From Halomonas sp. YLGW01 (GTDB lineage: Bacteria; Pseudomonadota; Gammaproteobacteria; Pseudomonadales; Halomonadaceae): a stretch of 64,000 nt of DNA. The translations under genes and the position numbers were made by a program. Position 1 is the first letter of the stretch. Every line of letters starts with the position of its first letter. Below the pieces are notes generated by a model. The model had not been told where the DNA came from. It did not search any database and was given only the letters and a program-made list of their open reading frames with translations. Shown piece by piece: positions 47,401 through 55,956 of this stretch. The stretch spans positions 2,542,001-2,606,000 of the forward strand of contig NZ_CP062005.1 in the NCBI RefSeq assembly GCF_014840935.1, in the 5' to 3' direction.

Positions 47401-48750
47401 ATGGACGTCGCGGAGCCCGCCTTGAAGCTGATTCACACCTCGGACTGGCACCTCGGCCAGACCTTTCACGGCCAGGAACGCCATGTCGAGCATCGGGCCT
47501 TTCTTACTTGGCTGCTCCAGACCCTGGACGTCCGCCAGGCCGATGCCCTGCTGGTCGCCGGGGACCTGTTCGATGTGGTCAATCCCTCGCTGAAGGCGCA
47601 GGAGCTGCTCTACGACTTCATCGTCGAGGCCCATCGACGTCTGCCGACGCTGGATATCGTGCTGATCGCCGGCAACCACGACAGCGGCAACCGGGTCGAG
47701 CTGCCCGCTCCGTTGATGAAACGCCTCAACACCCATGCCCTGGGCCGGGTGCACTGGCAGGACGACGGCAGCCTGGATGCCGAGCGCCTTCTGGTGCCGC
47801 TGACCGATGCCGCCGGCGAGACCCGCGCCTGGTGCCTCGCGCTGCCCTTCCTGCGCCCGGCGGAGGTGACCGGCCGCACGGGTCCAGCGGCGAGCAAGGA
47901 AGAATCCAGCGCCTCCGATGGCCGCGATGACACCGCTGACCGGCATGACTACGTGGCCGGCATCGGTGCCGTCCATGAACAGCTGATCGCTGCCGCCCGC
48001 GATCGGCGCCAGCCGGATCAGGCCCTGATCGCCATGAGCCATGCCCACCTGCGCGGCGCCGCCGTCTCGGAAGCCAGCGAGCGGCCGATCGTGATCGGCG
48101 GCGAGGAGTCGCTCTCGGCGAGCCTCTTCCCCGACGACATCGCCTATGTGGCGCTCGGTCACCTGCACCGCCCCCAGCAGGTCGGCGACGCGCGCATCCG
48201 CTACAGCGGCAGCCCCATTCCGCTGGACTTCAGCGAGGTCGACTACCCCCACCAGGTGGTGGAGGTGACTCTCGAAGGCGACACCCTCGCCGCCACCGAG
48301 AGCCTGCCAATTCCCCGCAGCGTGGCGCTCAAGCGCCTAGGCCCCGCCGATCTCGACACCGTGCTCGCCGAGCTTGAAGCGCTCGAGGACGATCCCGACC
48401 TGCCGACCGAACGCCGGCCCTGGCTCGAACTGCGCGTCGACCTGGATGGCCCGCAGCCCGACCTGCGGGCTCGGGTCGAGGCCGCGCTGGAAGGCCGCGC
48501 CCTGCGCCTGCTGCGCATTCACACCCGTTACCCCAAGGCCCGCGGCGAGGCCGCCGGCTCGCGCCGGGTAACCCTCGACAGCCTGGGCCCCCAGGCGCTG
48601 TTCGCTCGCGCCTGGGAAGAGGAATATGGCGAGCCCGCCGACGAGGCGGTCACACGCGACTTCGCCCAGCTGTTGCAGGAGGTGATGGATGAGGACGTGA
48701 TGGATGACGAAGACGCTTCTCACACCAGCACCGAGGGGGCTCGGCCATGA
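47401..48750 (+). CDS. sbcD: exonuclease subunit SbcD (Mre11-like nuclease)
   Basis: A 449-residue Mre11-type phosphodiesterase with the five metal motifs in order: S-D-W-H-L-G, A-G-D-L-F-D, A-G-N-H-D-S, the later S-H-A-H-L, and G-H-L-H-R. It is the nuclease of the SbcCD complex, which cuts DNA hairpins and protein-blocked ends. The ATG at 47401 has no ribosome site. A TTG at 47422 has GGAG 6 bases upstream and would give the canonical start K-L-I-H-T-S-D-W-H, so the true start may be there. It overlaps sbcC by 4 bases (ATGA). Confidence 0.94.
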   Translation: MDVAEPALKLIHTSDWHLGQTFHGQERHVEHRAFLTWLLQTLDVRQADALLVAGDLFDVVNPSLKAQELLYDFIVEAHRRLPTLDIVLIAGNHDSGNRVELPAPLMKRLNTHALGRVHWQDDGSLDAERLLVPLTDAAGETRAWCLALPFLRPAEVTGRTGPAASKEESSASDGRDDTADRHDYVAGIGAVHEQLIAAARDRRQPDQALIAMSHAHLRGAAVSEASERPIVIGGEESLSASLFPDDIAYVALGHLHRPQQVGDARIRYSGSPIPLDFSEVDYPHQVVEVTLEGDTLAATESLPIPRSVALKRLGPADLDTVLAELEALEDDPDLPTERRPWLELRVDLDGPQPDLRARVEAALEGRALRLLRIHTRYPKARGEAAGSRRVTLDSLGPQALFARAWEEEYGEPADEAVTRDFAQLLQEVMDEDVMDDEDASHTSTEGARP

Positions 48751-51700
48751 AGATCCTCGCCATCCGCCTCGAGAACCTTGCCTCGCTGGCTGGCCATCAG
48801 TCGCTCGACTTCACCGCCGCGCCCCTGCGCGATGCCGGCCTCTTCGCCATCACCGGCCCCACCGGCGCCGGCAAGAGCACCCTGCTCGACGCCCTGTGCC
48901 TGGCGCTCTATGGCAATACCCCGCGGCTGCGCGGCGCCCGCCAGGACCAGGCCCGGGTCCCGGACAGCGGCGACACCGACGTGACCAGCTTCGACCCCCG
49001 CACCCTGCTGCGCCGCGGCGCCGGCCAGGGCCATGCCGAGGTCGACTTCCTGGGCCGGGACGGGCGTCGCTATCGGGCCCGCTGGGCGGTGCGCCGCGCC
49101 CGCGGCAAACCCGACGGCCGCCTTCAGGGTGCCGAGCAGTCGCTGCGTGACCTGGACGCCGATCGCCTGCTGACCGCCCAGAAACGCGAGTTCGAAAAGC
49201 AGCTGCCGGCGGTGCTCGGCCTCAATTTCGACCAGTTCACCCGCGCCGTGATGCTCGCCCAGAGCGAGTTCGCCGCCTTCCTCAAGGCCGACGACAACGC
49301 CCGTAGCGACCTGCTCGAGAAACTCACCGACACCGCCGAGTACTCCAAGCTCTCCATCGCCGCCTTCCAGCGTGCCAAGGTCGACCGCGAGGCGGTCGCC
49401 GCACTGAACGCGCAGCTCGCCGACGACCGCCCCGCCGAGCCCGAGGCCCGCGCCGAGCTGGAACGCGCCGCCGAGGCTACCGAGCGCGAACTCACCGCCC
49501 ACCAGCAGGAGTCGCGACGCCTGGAGACGCAAGCGCAGTGGCTTGCCACCGACGAACGGCTGAGTGCGGCCTACCGGGATGGCCTCGCGCAGCAGCGAGA
49601 CGCCGAGGCCCGCTGGCAGGCCCTCGCCCCCGCCCGGGCCGACCGGGAGTGGCGCCGACTGCTCGCCCCCAAGCGCCATCGCCTCGCTCGCCAGGCCGAA
49701 CTGCCCGGCGAGATCGCGCGCCTCGAGGCGACCCGTGCGGCCACACGGCAGGCCCTGAAGAGCGCCGAGACCGACCGGCAGACCGCCACCGAGCAACGCG
49801 ACGCGGCCGAGAAGGCCCTGCAGGAAGCCGGCGAGGCTCGCCAGGCGGCCGAGCCCGGGCTGCGCCAGGCTCGGGAGCAGGCTCAGCGACGCGACAGCCT
49901 GGCGCAACGCCTGGCAGAGCTCGAGGAGAGTCACCGGCAGCGCAAACGACAGGCGCATCAGGTCAATGAGCGACAACGACAGGCCGAGGCCCGCCAGCAG
50001 GAGCACCAGTGCCGAGTCGATGACTGGCAGACCCGGTTGCGAGAACTCATGGGGGAGCACTCCCAACTGAGCGATGCGCGCCAGGCGGCTCAGCAGGCTC
50101 ACGACCGAGCCGCGCGGCGTCAGCTGGCGCTGAGCGAGCTCGCTAGCCGCTGGCAGGACGCCCACCAGGCCCTCGAGGCCCATCAGAGCCTGGCCCGTCG
50201 CCTGAAGAACGACGAGGCGCAGAAAGAGCACACCGAGAGCCAAGGAAAGGCCGCCCGTCGGCGGCTGGATGAACACCTGCGGCACTACGAGAGCGTGCGA
50301 GCCTTCGTCGAGCGCAACCGGGCCGTGCGCAGCGAGAGCGTGCTCCGGCTGCGCGAGGGCCTCACCGATGGCGAGCCCTGCCCCGTATGTGGCGGCCACG
50401 ACCACCCCTGGCGTCACCAGCCGCCGGCCACGCCCGAGGCGGCACAGCTCGCCGCCCAGCAGGCCGAGGAGGAGCGCCAGCTCGCCGACGCCAAGCAGCA
50501 CTGCGATACCGCCCAGCAGGAACGCGACGAGCTGCTGGGCCAGTACCTCGCCCTCGAAACCTCGATCGCCCAGCAGCGTCGTGATCTCGAGGCCGCCGAG
50601 ACACGATACGCACAGGCGAAGCGGGCACTCACCGACCACCCCATGTACCGCGAGCTCGATGCCATCGAGCCAAGCGAGCGTGGGGCCTGGCTCGCGCACC
50701 AGCGCGAGCAGAGCGATCGCGCCCGCCACCAGCATGAACAGGCCCTCGAGGCCCTGACCCGCGCCGAGGCCGAGCTGGCGCCGCTTCAGGAGGCACTGCG
50801 TCAGGACGAGCTGGCCCTCGCCCAGCTCACGGCCCAGCGACAAGGCATCGATCAGGAACTGGCGAGCCTGTCCGAGCGGCTGCCGCCGCTCAGACAGGAG
50901 CGCGACGAGGCCGCCCGCGAGCTCGAGACCCTGCTCGGCGAGCACGCCAGCGCCGATGCCTGGCAGCAGCGTCTGGAAGAGCGCCAGGAGGCGGCCCGCC
51001 AGGCCAGGGAGGCCGCCCAGGCGCGGCTGCACGACGCCGACCGCCGCCAGGGCCAACTCGACCAGCAGGCCCGTCACGAGGCCGACCAGCTCAAGCGCCT
51101 CGAGGAGGAACGCGAACCCCTGGAGCGAGAGCTGCATGAGTGGCGCCAGGCACACCCGGCCCTGGACGATGACACCCTCGCCCGGTTGCTAGCCCAGCCT
51201 GACGAGGAAGCCGAGCGCCAGGAGCGGGAGCTTGGCGAGGCCGAGGAAGCCCGCCAGCGCCGCGACGCCAGCCTCAACGAGCGTCGTGTGGCGCTGCTCG
51301 ACCATCGCCGCGATCAGGCGCTGGTCGATGACGAGAACGCCGAGGACAATCGCCTGCTGAGTGACGAGGCAGACGAGGCGATACGCCGCCGCCAGGCACG
51401 GCTGACCGAGGCCCAGGCCGAGCTCGCGCCCCGGCGCGACGCCGCCCAAAAGGCCCGCGACGAGGCCGTGCATGCCCTGCGCGACGACGATCGCCGCCGC
51501 CAACGCCAGCAGACGGCGCAGGCCGAGCTCGATGCCGCCCTCGCCGAGCAGCGGCGCTGGGGGCGCATCAGCGCCCTGATCGGCTCCGCCGACGGCAAGG
51601 CCTTCCGCCGCATCGCCCAGGCCTACAACCTGGAACTGCTTCTCGACCATGCCAACGCTCACCTGACCAACCTGGCGCCCCGCTACCGGCTGCGCCGCGG

Positions 51701-52055
51701 CGGCAGCCCCCTGGGGCTGCTGGTCGAGGATCACGACATGGCCGACGAGCAGCGCTCGGTGCATTCGCTGTCCGGCGGCGAGACCTTCCTGGTCTCGCTG
51801 GCACTGGCCCTCGGACTCGCCTCCATGGCCTCCGGCGAACTCGCCATCGAGTCGCTGTTCATCGACGAGGGCTTCGGCAGCCTCGATCCCCAGTCCCTGG
51901 CGCTGGCCATGGAAGCACTGGACGGCCTGCAGGCTCAGGGCCGTCGGGTCGGCGTGATCTCGCATATCCAGGAGATGCACGAACGCATCCCGGTGCAGAT
52001 CCAGGTCGGCCCGCAGGGCAACGGCGCCAGCCGGCTGACGCTGGTGGGCGACTGA
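48747..52055 (+). CDS. sbcC: exonuclease subunit SbcC (Rad50-like SMC ATPase)
   Basis: A 1102-residue SMC-like ATPase. The Walker A loop G-P-T-G-A-G-K-S-T is at residues 37-45. A long coiled coil runs over about residues 200-950, interrupted by a zinc hook C545-P-V-C548. The ABC signature L-S-G-G-E begins near residue 1008 and is followed by F-I-D-E-G-F-G-S-L-D (Walker B and D-loop). It opens DNA ends for SbcD in an ATP-driven cycle. The Glu/Arg/Gln/Ala-rich coil is very GC-rich, which leaves long open frames on the opposite strand that are not genes. Confidence 0.96.
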   Translation: MKILAIRLENLASLAGHQSLDFTAAPLRDAGLFAITGPTGAGKSTLLDALCLALYGNTPRLRGARQDQARVPDSGDTDVTSFDPRTLLRRGAGQGHAEVDFLGRDGRRYRARWAVRRARGKPDGRLQGAEQSLRDLDADRLLTAQKREFEKQLPAVLGLNFDQFTRAVMLAQSEFAAFLKADDNARSDLLEKLTDTAEYSKLSIAAFQRAKVDREAVAALNAQLADDRPAEPEARAELERAAEATERELTAHQQESRRLETQAQWLATDERLSAAYRDGLAQQRDAEARWQALAPARADREWRRLLAPKRHRLARQAELPGEIARLEATRAATRQALKSAETDRQTATEQRDAAEKALQEAGEARQAAEPGLRQAREQAQRRDSLAQRLAELEESHRQRKRQAHQVNERQRQAEARQQEHQCRVDDWQTRLRELMGEHSQLSDARQAAQQAHDRAARRQLALSELASRWQDAHQALEAHQSLARRLKNDEAQKEHTESQGKAARRRLDEHLRHYESVRAFVERNRAVRSESVLRLREGLTDGEPCPVCGGHDHPWRHQPPATPEAAQLAAQQAEEERQLADAKQHCDTAQQERDELLGQYLALETSIAQQRRDLEAAETRYAQAKRALTDHPMYRELDAIEPSERGAWLAHQREQSDRARHQHEQALEALTRAEAELAPLQEALRQDELALAQLTAQRQGIDQELASLSERLPPLRQERDEAARELETLLGEHASADAWQQRLEERQEAARQAREAAQARLHDADRRQGQLDQQARHEADQLKRLEEEREPLERELHEWRQAHPALDDDTLARLLAQPDEEAERQERELGEAEEARQRRDASLNERRVALLDHRRDQALVDDENAEDNRLLSDEADEAIRRRQARLTEAQAELAPRRDAAQKARDEAVHALRDDDRRRQRQQTAQAELDAALAEQRRWGRISALIGSADGKAFRRIAQAYNLELLLDHANAHLTNLAPRYRLRRGGSPLGLLVEDHDMADEQRSVHSLSGGETFLVSLALALGLASMASGELAIESLFIDEGFGSLDPQSLALAMEALDGLQAQGRRVGVISHIQEMHERIPVQIQVGPQGNGASRLTLVGD

Positions 52056-52170
52056 CGCCCGTGACCACGACCTCGCCAGTTGGCGAGGGCCAACAGACGA
52101 GAAAGCGACTCGCCCTATCAGCGCGCATGATGCGGCAATAGGCGAGCCGCTCCCCCACAAGGAACCCCGC

Positions 52171-53034
52171 ATGTCACAGGCCGCAGACACTTCGACCCGC
52201 AGCACCCTGATCACCGGCTGCTCGAGCGGCATCGGCCATGCCGCCGCCCACGCCCTGACCAGGCGCGGCTGGCGGGTATTCGCCACCGCACGGGCCGAGG
52301 CCGACGTCAAGCGTCTGGAAGAAGAAGGCCTGGAAGCGCTGGTGCTAGACCTGGATAGCAGCGCCTCGATCGAGGCCGCGGTGGAAACCATCAAGGAGCG
52401 CACCGGCGGGCGACTGACGGCGCTGTTCAACAACGGCGCCTACGGCCAGCCCGGTGCGGTGGAGGATCTCTCCCGCGAGGCGCTGCGAGCTCAGCTCGAG
52501 ACCAACCTGCTGGGCACCCACGAGCTCACCACCCGGGTGCTGCCGATGATGCGCGCTCAGGGCCATGGGCGCATCGTGCAGAACAGCTCGGTGCTCGGCT
52601 TCGCCGCCCTGCCCTATCGCGGCGCCTATGTGTGCTCCAAGTTCGCCCTCGAAGGCCTCACCGATACCCTGCGCATGGAGCTCAAGGGCAGCGGCGTCCA
52701 TGTCAGCCTGATCGAGCCCGGCCCCATCACCAGCCGCTTTCGCGAGAACGCCTATCGCGCCTTCCAGGCGCATATCGACACCGCCCACAGCGCCCATGCC
52801 ACCACCTACCAGAAGGTGGAGGCTCGCCTCGCCAGTAGCGACGGCAAGGCGCCCTTCACCCTGGAGCCCGAGGCCGTGGTAGATAAGCTCATCCACGCCC
52901 TGGAAAGCCGCCGCCCCCGGCCCCGCTACGCCGTGACCGTGCCCACGCACCTGTTCGCGGTGTTGAAGCGCATTCTGAGTTCGCGAGGGATGGATCGGGT
53001 GCTGTTGCGTTCGACGAAGGATGAAAGGGAGTGA
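52171..53034 (+). CDS. SDR-family oxidoreductase
   Basis: A 287-residue classical short-chain dehydrogenase. The cofactor loop T-G-C-S-S-G-I-G is at residues 15-22, N-N-G near 88, and the catalytic S140, Y153 and K157. The C-terminal extension with R-P-R-Y-A-V-T-V-P-T-H resembles the YbbO/17-beta-hydroxysteroid-dehydrogenase-like branch. The substrate is unknown. AAGGA is 8 bases before the ATG. It is followed by a terminator and then by the AT-richer cassette island. Confidence 0.87.
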   Translation: MSQAADTSTRSTLITGCSSGIGHAAAHALTRRGWRVFATARAEADVKRLEEEGLEALVLDLDSSASIEAAVETIKERTGGRLTALFNNGAYGQPGAVEDLSREALRAQLETNLLGTHELTTRVLPMMRAQGHGRIVQNSSVLGFAALPYRGAYVCSKFALEGLTDTLRMELKGSGVHVSLIEPGPITSRFRENAYRAFQAHIDTAHSAHATTYQKVEARLASSDGKAPFTLEPEAVVDKLIHALESRRPRPRYAVTVPTHLFAVLKRILSSRGMDRVLLRSTKDERE

Positions 53035-53091
53035 GCGCCAGCAGAAAACCACCGCCGGCCGGCCACTAAACAGCATAAGAGTACCCAGTCG

Positions 53092-53113
53092 AAACCGGCC
53101 GAATGGTCGGTTT
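53092..53113 (+). terminator. probable terminator after the SDR gene
   Basis: A 9-base stem with one G-T pair (53092-53100 with 53105-53113) has a GAAT loop and overlaps TTTT at its right end. It ends the plus-strand unit before the reversed cassettes. Confidence 0.5.
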
Positions 53114-53190
53114 TCAACCGAACACACACGGAGATGACCTACATGCCGTCACCAAATAGGCGTCCGCTTACGGCCAAAAGCGGTCGTTGA

Positions 53191-53274
53191 TATTAACGCC
53201 GCCAGGATGCGCGGCTACGAAATGTAGGCGAAGCCGCAATGTAGTAGACGTCGCCGTGCCTGGCTTGGTTATGC
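53191..53274 (-). other. attC recombination site 1
   Basis: In cassette orientation the site runs from core GCATAAC (53268-53274) to core GTTAATA (53191-53197), 84 bases. The inner arms GCCAGG and CCTGGC (53259-53264 and 53201-53206 in plus coordinates) pair perfectly, and an internal stem GCGGCT/AGCCGC lies between. The TAA of the preceding gene is within the first core. The second core departs from GTTRRRY at its last base. Confidence 0.65.
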
Positions 53275-53733
53275 ATTTATTTGATGCCATAGCGTGAAAG
53301 CCGCAACTAAAAGCGGAAAAAATATATCGATCGAGTTTCTGGCAAGAGACCACCACATAAAGCTCCAGCCATGGCGATGGATAATGACCTTGGAGTTTGT
53401 TTTCACATGCTTGAGGAAATCCCTATATCCCATTTGTTCTCTTGCATCCGGAAATTCCGCCTTTTGTGCGCCGTACACAAGAAGTTTGCCGTCAACCTGC
53501 ATGTATATAAAAAATTTTACCAAGTAGTAAATCACCACTAGAAACAGAAAGTTTGGAATAAGCTCCTGCTTGTCTGGCGAGATCGATATACCTAGTGGCT
53601 CAACACTCGTGGGGACGAGGTCACCTTTGATGATCATCAGTAGGGTGACAGAGAAAATCAGTAGATTCCGCCTGACTTTCCGCGTGGTTTCGCTGAGGGC
53701 ACTACTGAGGAAAATTTCCTGAAAATCTCTCAT
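53269..53733 (-). CDS. cassette gene A: two-helix membrane protein, function unknown
   Basis: A 154-residue protein rich in Lys, Phe and Ile, with codon and base use clearly different from the neighbouring chromosome. Hydrophobic segments lie near residues 23-38, 60-78 and 125-147. I recognise no family. The start is 22 bases from the upstream cassette boundary and has no clear ribosome site, as is common in integron cassettes. The stop TAA lies inside attC site 1. Confidence 0.6.
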   Translation of the reverse strand: MRDFQEIFLSSALSETTRKVRRNLLIFSVTLLMIIKGDLVPTSVEPLGISISPDKQELIPNFLFLVVIYYLVKFFIYMQVDGKLLVYGAQKAEFPDAREQMGYRDFLKHVKTNSKVIIHRHGWSFMWWSLARNSIDIFFPLLVAAFTLWHQINA

Positions 53734-53754
53734 TTAGATGACAACTCGTTCACT

Positions 53755-53814
53755 GCATAACGCCAGCGGCAGGGGCGCGACGTCAGGAGCGTCCCTTGCC
53801 CGCAATGGTTATGT
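53755..53814 (-). other. attC recombination site 2
   Basis: This is a 60-base site, the classical length. In cassette orientation it begins with ACATAAC (53808-53814), continues CCATTGCGGGCAAGGGACG, and ends CGCTGGCGTTATGC, with the second core at 53755-53761 matching GTTRRRY. The two halves form an imperfect hairpin with unpaired bases. The TAA of gene B lies in the first core. Confidence 0.72.
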
Positions 53815-54378
53815 GGCATTGTGCCTCTGAACCCCAAAAATGCCGCCACCAAGGTAGTTCATCGGGTTCCCATTTTGCCCACTTTTTTTGTGGAGTTCTT
53901 TTACTAACTGTTCCGTATCTTCTATGGCCCGCCTAGCATTCCCTATTGTTGAATATTCCTGCCACTCACTCTCAGTCGTGAGGCGAAAAGAGTCGCCCGG
54001 AAGATCTACTTCTTTTCTTACGGATTCGGTGGTTGTTTTCCCGTGGGCCATTCTATCTCTGAAAGCAAACAATTCGTGCAAGGTTGAATATGGACGCTGG
54101 CTGAAATCTGGTTCAATATCAGCCTCGCCACAGAGGGTCTTAAACTTTTTAAGCTTTGACAAAGATCTTTCTTTTCTATCCCAATCATCGTGTTTTAACT
54201 GGCCAAGATGATTAAGGTAAGCCTCGATAGTAAACGCGCAATAGATGAGGCAGCTTACTAGATTGTATAGCTGGCCATTTTGATCTCGCTCAGCCTGTTC
54301 CAACATCGCTTTGGCTCCTACGAACATATAAGCGAATGTGTTTGTTGTTTGCCGACCTGACACTGTGGCCTTACTCAT
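53809..54378 (-). CDS. cassette gene B: HEPN-like protein
   Basis: A 189-residue mostly helical protein. The segment L-F-A-F-R-D-R-M-A-H-G carries R107-x4-H112, the R-x4-6-H motif of HEPN-fold proteins, preceded by an A-F-T-I-E-A-Y-L-N-H helix typical of such domains. Many HEPN proteins are RNases in toxin-antitoxin or phage-defence systems, but others are non-catalytic. Its stop TAA is inside attC site 2. GAGG is 5 bases before the ATG at 54378, which was preferred over 54396. It is AT-rich relative to flanking genes. Confidence 0.6.
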   Translation of the reverse strand: MSKATVSGRQTTNTFAYMFVGAKAMLEQAERDQNGQLYNLVSCLIYCAFTIEAYLNHLGQLKHDDWDRKERSLSKLKKFKTLCGEADIEPDFSQRPYSTLHELFAFRDRMAHGKTTTESVRKEVDLPGDSFRLTTESEWQEYSTIGNARRAIEDTEQLVKELHKKSGQNGNPMNYLGGGIFGVQRHNAT

Positions 54379-54590
54379 GACTACCTCGTGACACATAAAA
54401 GGTATTAGACAGCCCGCTCGTTTATTGACTTGAACGAGCGCGCGCGTTCAACATTCTTATGCCGCCACATCAACCCATTGATTTTTCGGTGTATTTTCGT
54501 TGACGTGGCTATATAACACCAATAAACGCGCATGTTGCCTTTGCTGGCTCGACCACTTTGGGTCGATAGCAGCCCCTTTCTCCGTCTTCA

Positions 54591-55649
54591 TCATTCAGCT
54601 TCCTGGCGAAATACCAGATACTGATGCTCGCACTTCCGGCAGGTGGCGGTGTAGGTCGGGCCGTCCTTGTTCACCCTGACGCTTTTCCACTCACAGGCGG
54701 GGCATGGCTGCTTCAAGGAGGTATTGGTGCCGCAGCCTTTGCACTTCACATAGTATCCATATTGGCCATACATGCCTGTCAGGCACTCGACTTCCCCGCA
54801 TGATTTGCAGGCCACCAGACTTTCAGCAGACGTATCCTGAATCTCTGAGCTGGCACTGGCGATGGGCTGATGAGTAGCGGCAAGGGAATCGGTAGAAGCC
54901 TCGTCGGCAGACATGCGGCTCAATGGGCTATAAGGCACGGCGGGCGCCTCTGCCACTTCCATGGCAGAAGAAGTCACTTCCTCATGGGCCGGATTCACCT
55001 TTTCATCATTTGCCAGTAGGAAGCTCCCTATATCCTCCAGTTCCTGAGCCGCGAATCTGGGTTTCCCCTTCATGAAAGAGGGGGCAAGCGACATGCTGCC
55101 AACAAGCTCGCGAATCTTGCCGGCCAGAAACTCCGTCTTGACGACCTGCGCGGAGACATCATTTGGCATCATGTCTCGATGCAGGATGGCACTGCTGGAT
55201 ACCGCACACAGTGTCTTCCAGTCTCGTCCTCGAACCTTAATCTGGATACCGAGCAACTTTCCAAGGAAGTGCTCGACGTTGGCCCCGAGAAATGAGCGCA
55301 GTAGCTTAAGTTGGAGTTCGGCCTGACGGATCGGGGATGGCATGCCGCGCCAGTTGCCCTGGTAACTGCGCGACCACTCCCCTTCGGCATTGACCTTGAC
55401 CTCACCGACGATGCTCTTGGATTCGATGATGATGAAGCCAAACGGGTGAATCACCAGATGATCGATCTGCGCACGCTCACCCTTATGCTCGATGCGCAGG
55501 TCATTGATGATGTGAATCTGGTCGTGCTCGCCGAACTCGCGGCGCAGGTGGAAGGCGACATCCTGCTCCTGTTTGTGGCCGTAATAGCCACGCATGTCGC
55601 TGTCACGGGCGTCGGCGCTTGAACAGGCGTCCTTTTCCTTGAGTATCAT
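54591..55649 (-). CDS. NERD-domain protein with C-terminal zinc ribbons
   Basis: A 352-residue protein. The NERD nuclease-related domain covers about residues 25-140 with its key residues in A-Q-I-D63-H-L-V-I and I-E76-S-K78, a D...ExK nuclease-like core. Residues about 230-275 are a Ser/Ala/Glu-rich linker. The end (about 275-345) holds four CxxC pairs forming one or two zinc ribbons. NERD proteins are predicted nucleases, often in accessory regions. It lies next to the cassette pair but lacks an attC of its own. GGGA precedes the ATG at 55649; a longer frame to 55865 is unconserved. Confidence 0.8.
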   Translation of the reverse strand: MILKEKDACSSADARDSDMRGYYGHKQEQDVAFHLRREFGEHDQIHIINDLRIEHKGERAQIDHLVIHPFGFIIIESKSIVGEVKVNAEGEWSRSYQGNWRGMPSPIRQAELQLKLLRSFLGANVEHFLGKLLGIQIKVRGRDWKTLCAVSSSAILHRDMMPNDVSAQVVKTEFLAGKIRELVGSMSLAPSFMKGKPRFAAQELEDIGSFLLANDEKVNPAHEEVTSSAMEVAEAPAVPYSPLSRMSADEASTDSLAATHQPIASASSEIQDTSAESLVACKSCGEVECLTGMYGQYGYYVKCKGCGTNTSLKQPCPACEWKSVRVNKDGPTYTATCRKCEHQYLVFRQEAE

Positions 55650-55956
55650 CTTTCGTTCCCTGAAGGCGTTGGCGGTCACTCCATTAACCGCACCCAACAA
55701 TATTGTCCGACTATAACAGCCGCCGAGCCAGCGTACAGCCGCATCTCCCCCATCAGCCGATACCGAACGGACCTTCCGACACCCGAGGGCACGGCGATTG
55801 CAGGCCAGGCGCACACTCCGAGGCTCACTACAAAAGCGGCCGTCAGACGAATCTGACGGCCGCATATTACTATGTCTCAGCAGACGAAAACCGTCGCTGC
55901 GACACTGGCTGCCGTGAAGACGATACGCTCCACGGCAGCTTCACTACGTTAACTAC
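55650..55956. other. 307-base intergenic region between the uspA-like and NERD genes
   Basis: It contains the NERD gene promoter (not identified), the terminator at 55832-55863, and a second imperfect hairpin CTGCCGTG/CACGGCAG at about 55910-55938 just beyond the uspA-like stop. No gene is recognised. Confidence 0.5.
55832..55863 (-). terminator. terminator of the TRAP/uspA operon
   Basis: A perfect 12-base stem (55836-55847 with 55852-55863) with a CGAA loop is followed leftward by TTTTG. It lies 94 bases beyond the uspA-like stop and closes the minus-strand operon. Confidence 0.72.

Larger units (their letters stand above)
53191..54452 (-). mobile_element. integron-type gene cassette pair without integrase (CALIN-like)
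   Basis: Two minus-strand genes are each followed by an attC-like site in which the TAA stop is embedded in the first core. Cassette A runs from about 53191 to 53755. Cassette B runs from 53755 to an upstream RYYYAAC core, possibly GTTCAAC at 54446-54452. The DNA is AT-richer than both flanks and the genes are orphans. No intI is visible in the window and no convincing attI is found, so this is either an orphan cassette cluster or the remnant of an integron. Confidence 0.65.

Noticed and set aside
48720-51155. Open frame of about 811 codons on the minus strand opposite sbcC
   Set aside because: It is a mirror of the GC-rich, Glu/Ala/Arg-biased coiled coil; its product is Leu/Gly/Ala-rich without domains, and the sbcC frame is conserved.
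54410-54470. A third attC or an attI upstream of cassette gene B
   Set aside because: CTCG/CGAG arms and a GTTCAAC core are present, but no second core at suitable distance completes a site; kept only as a possible boundary.
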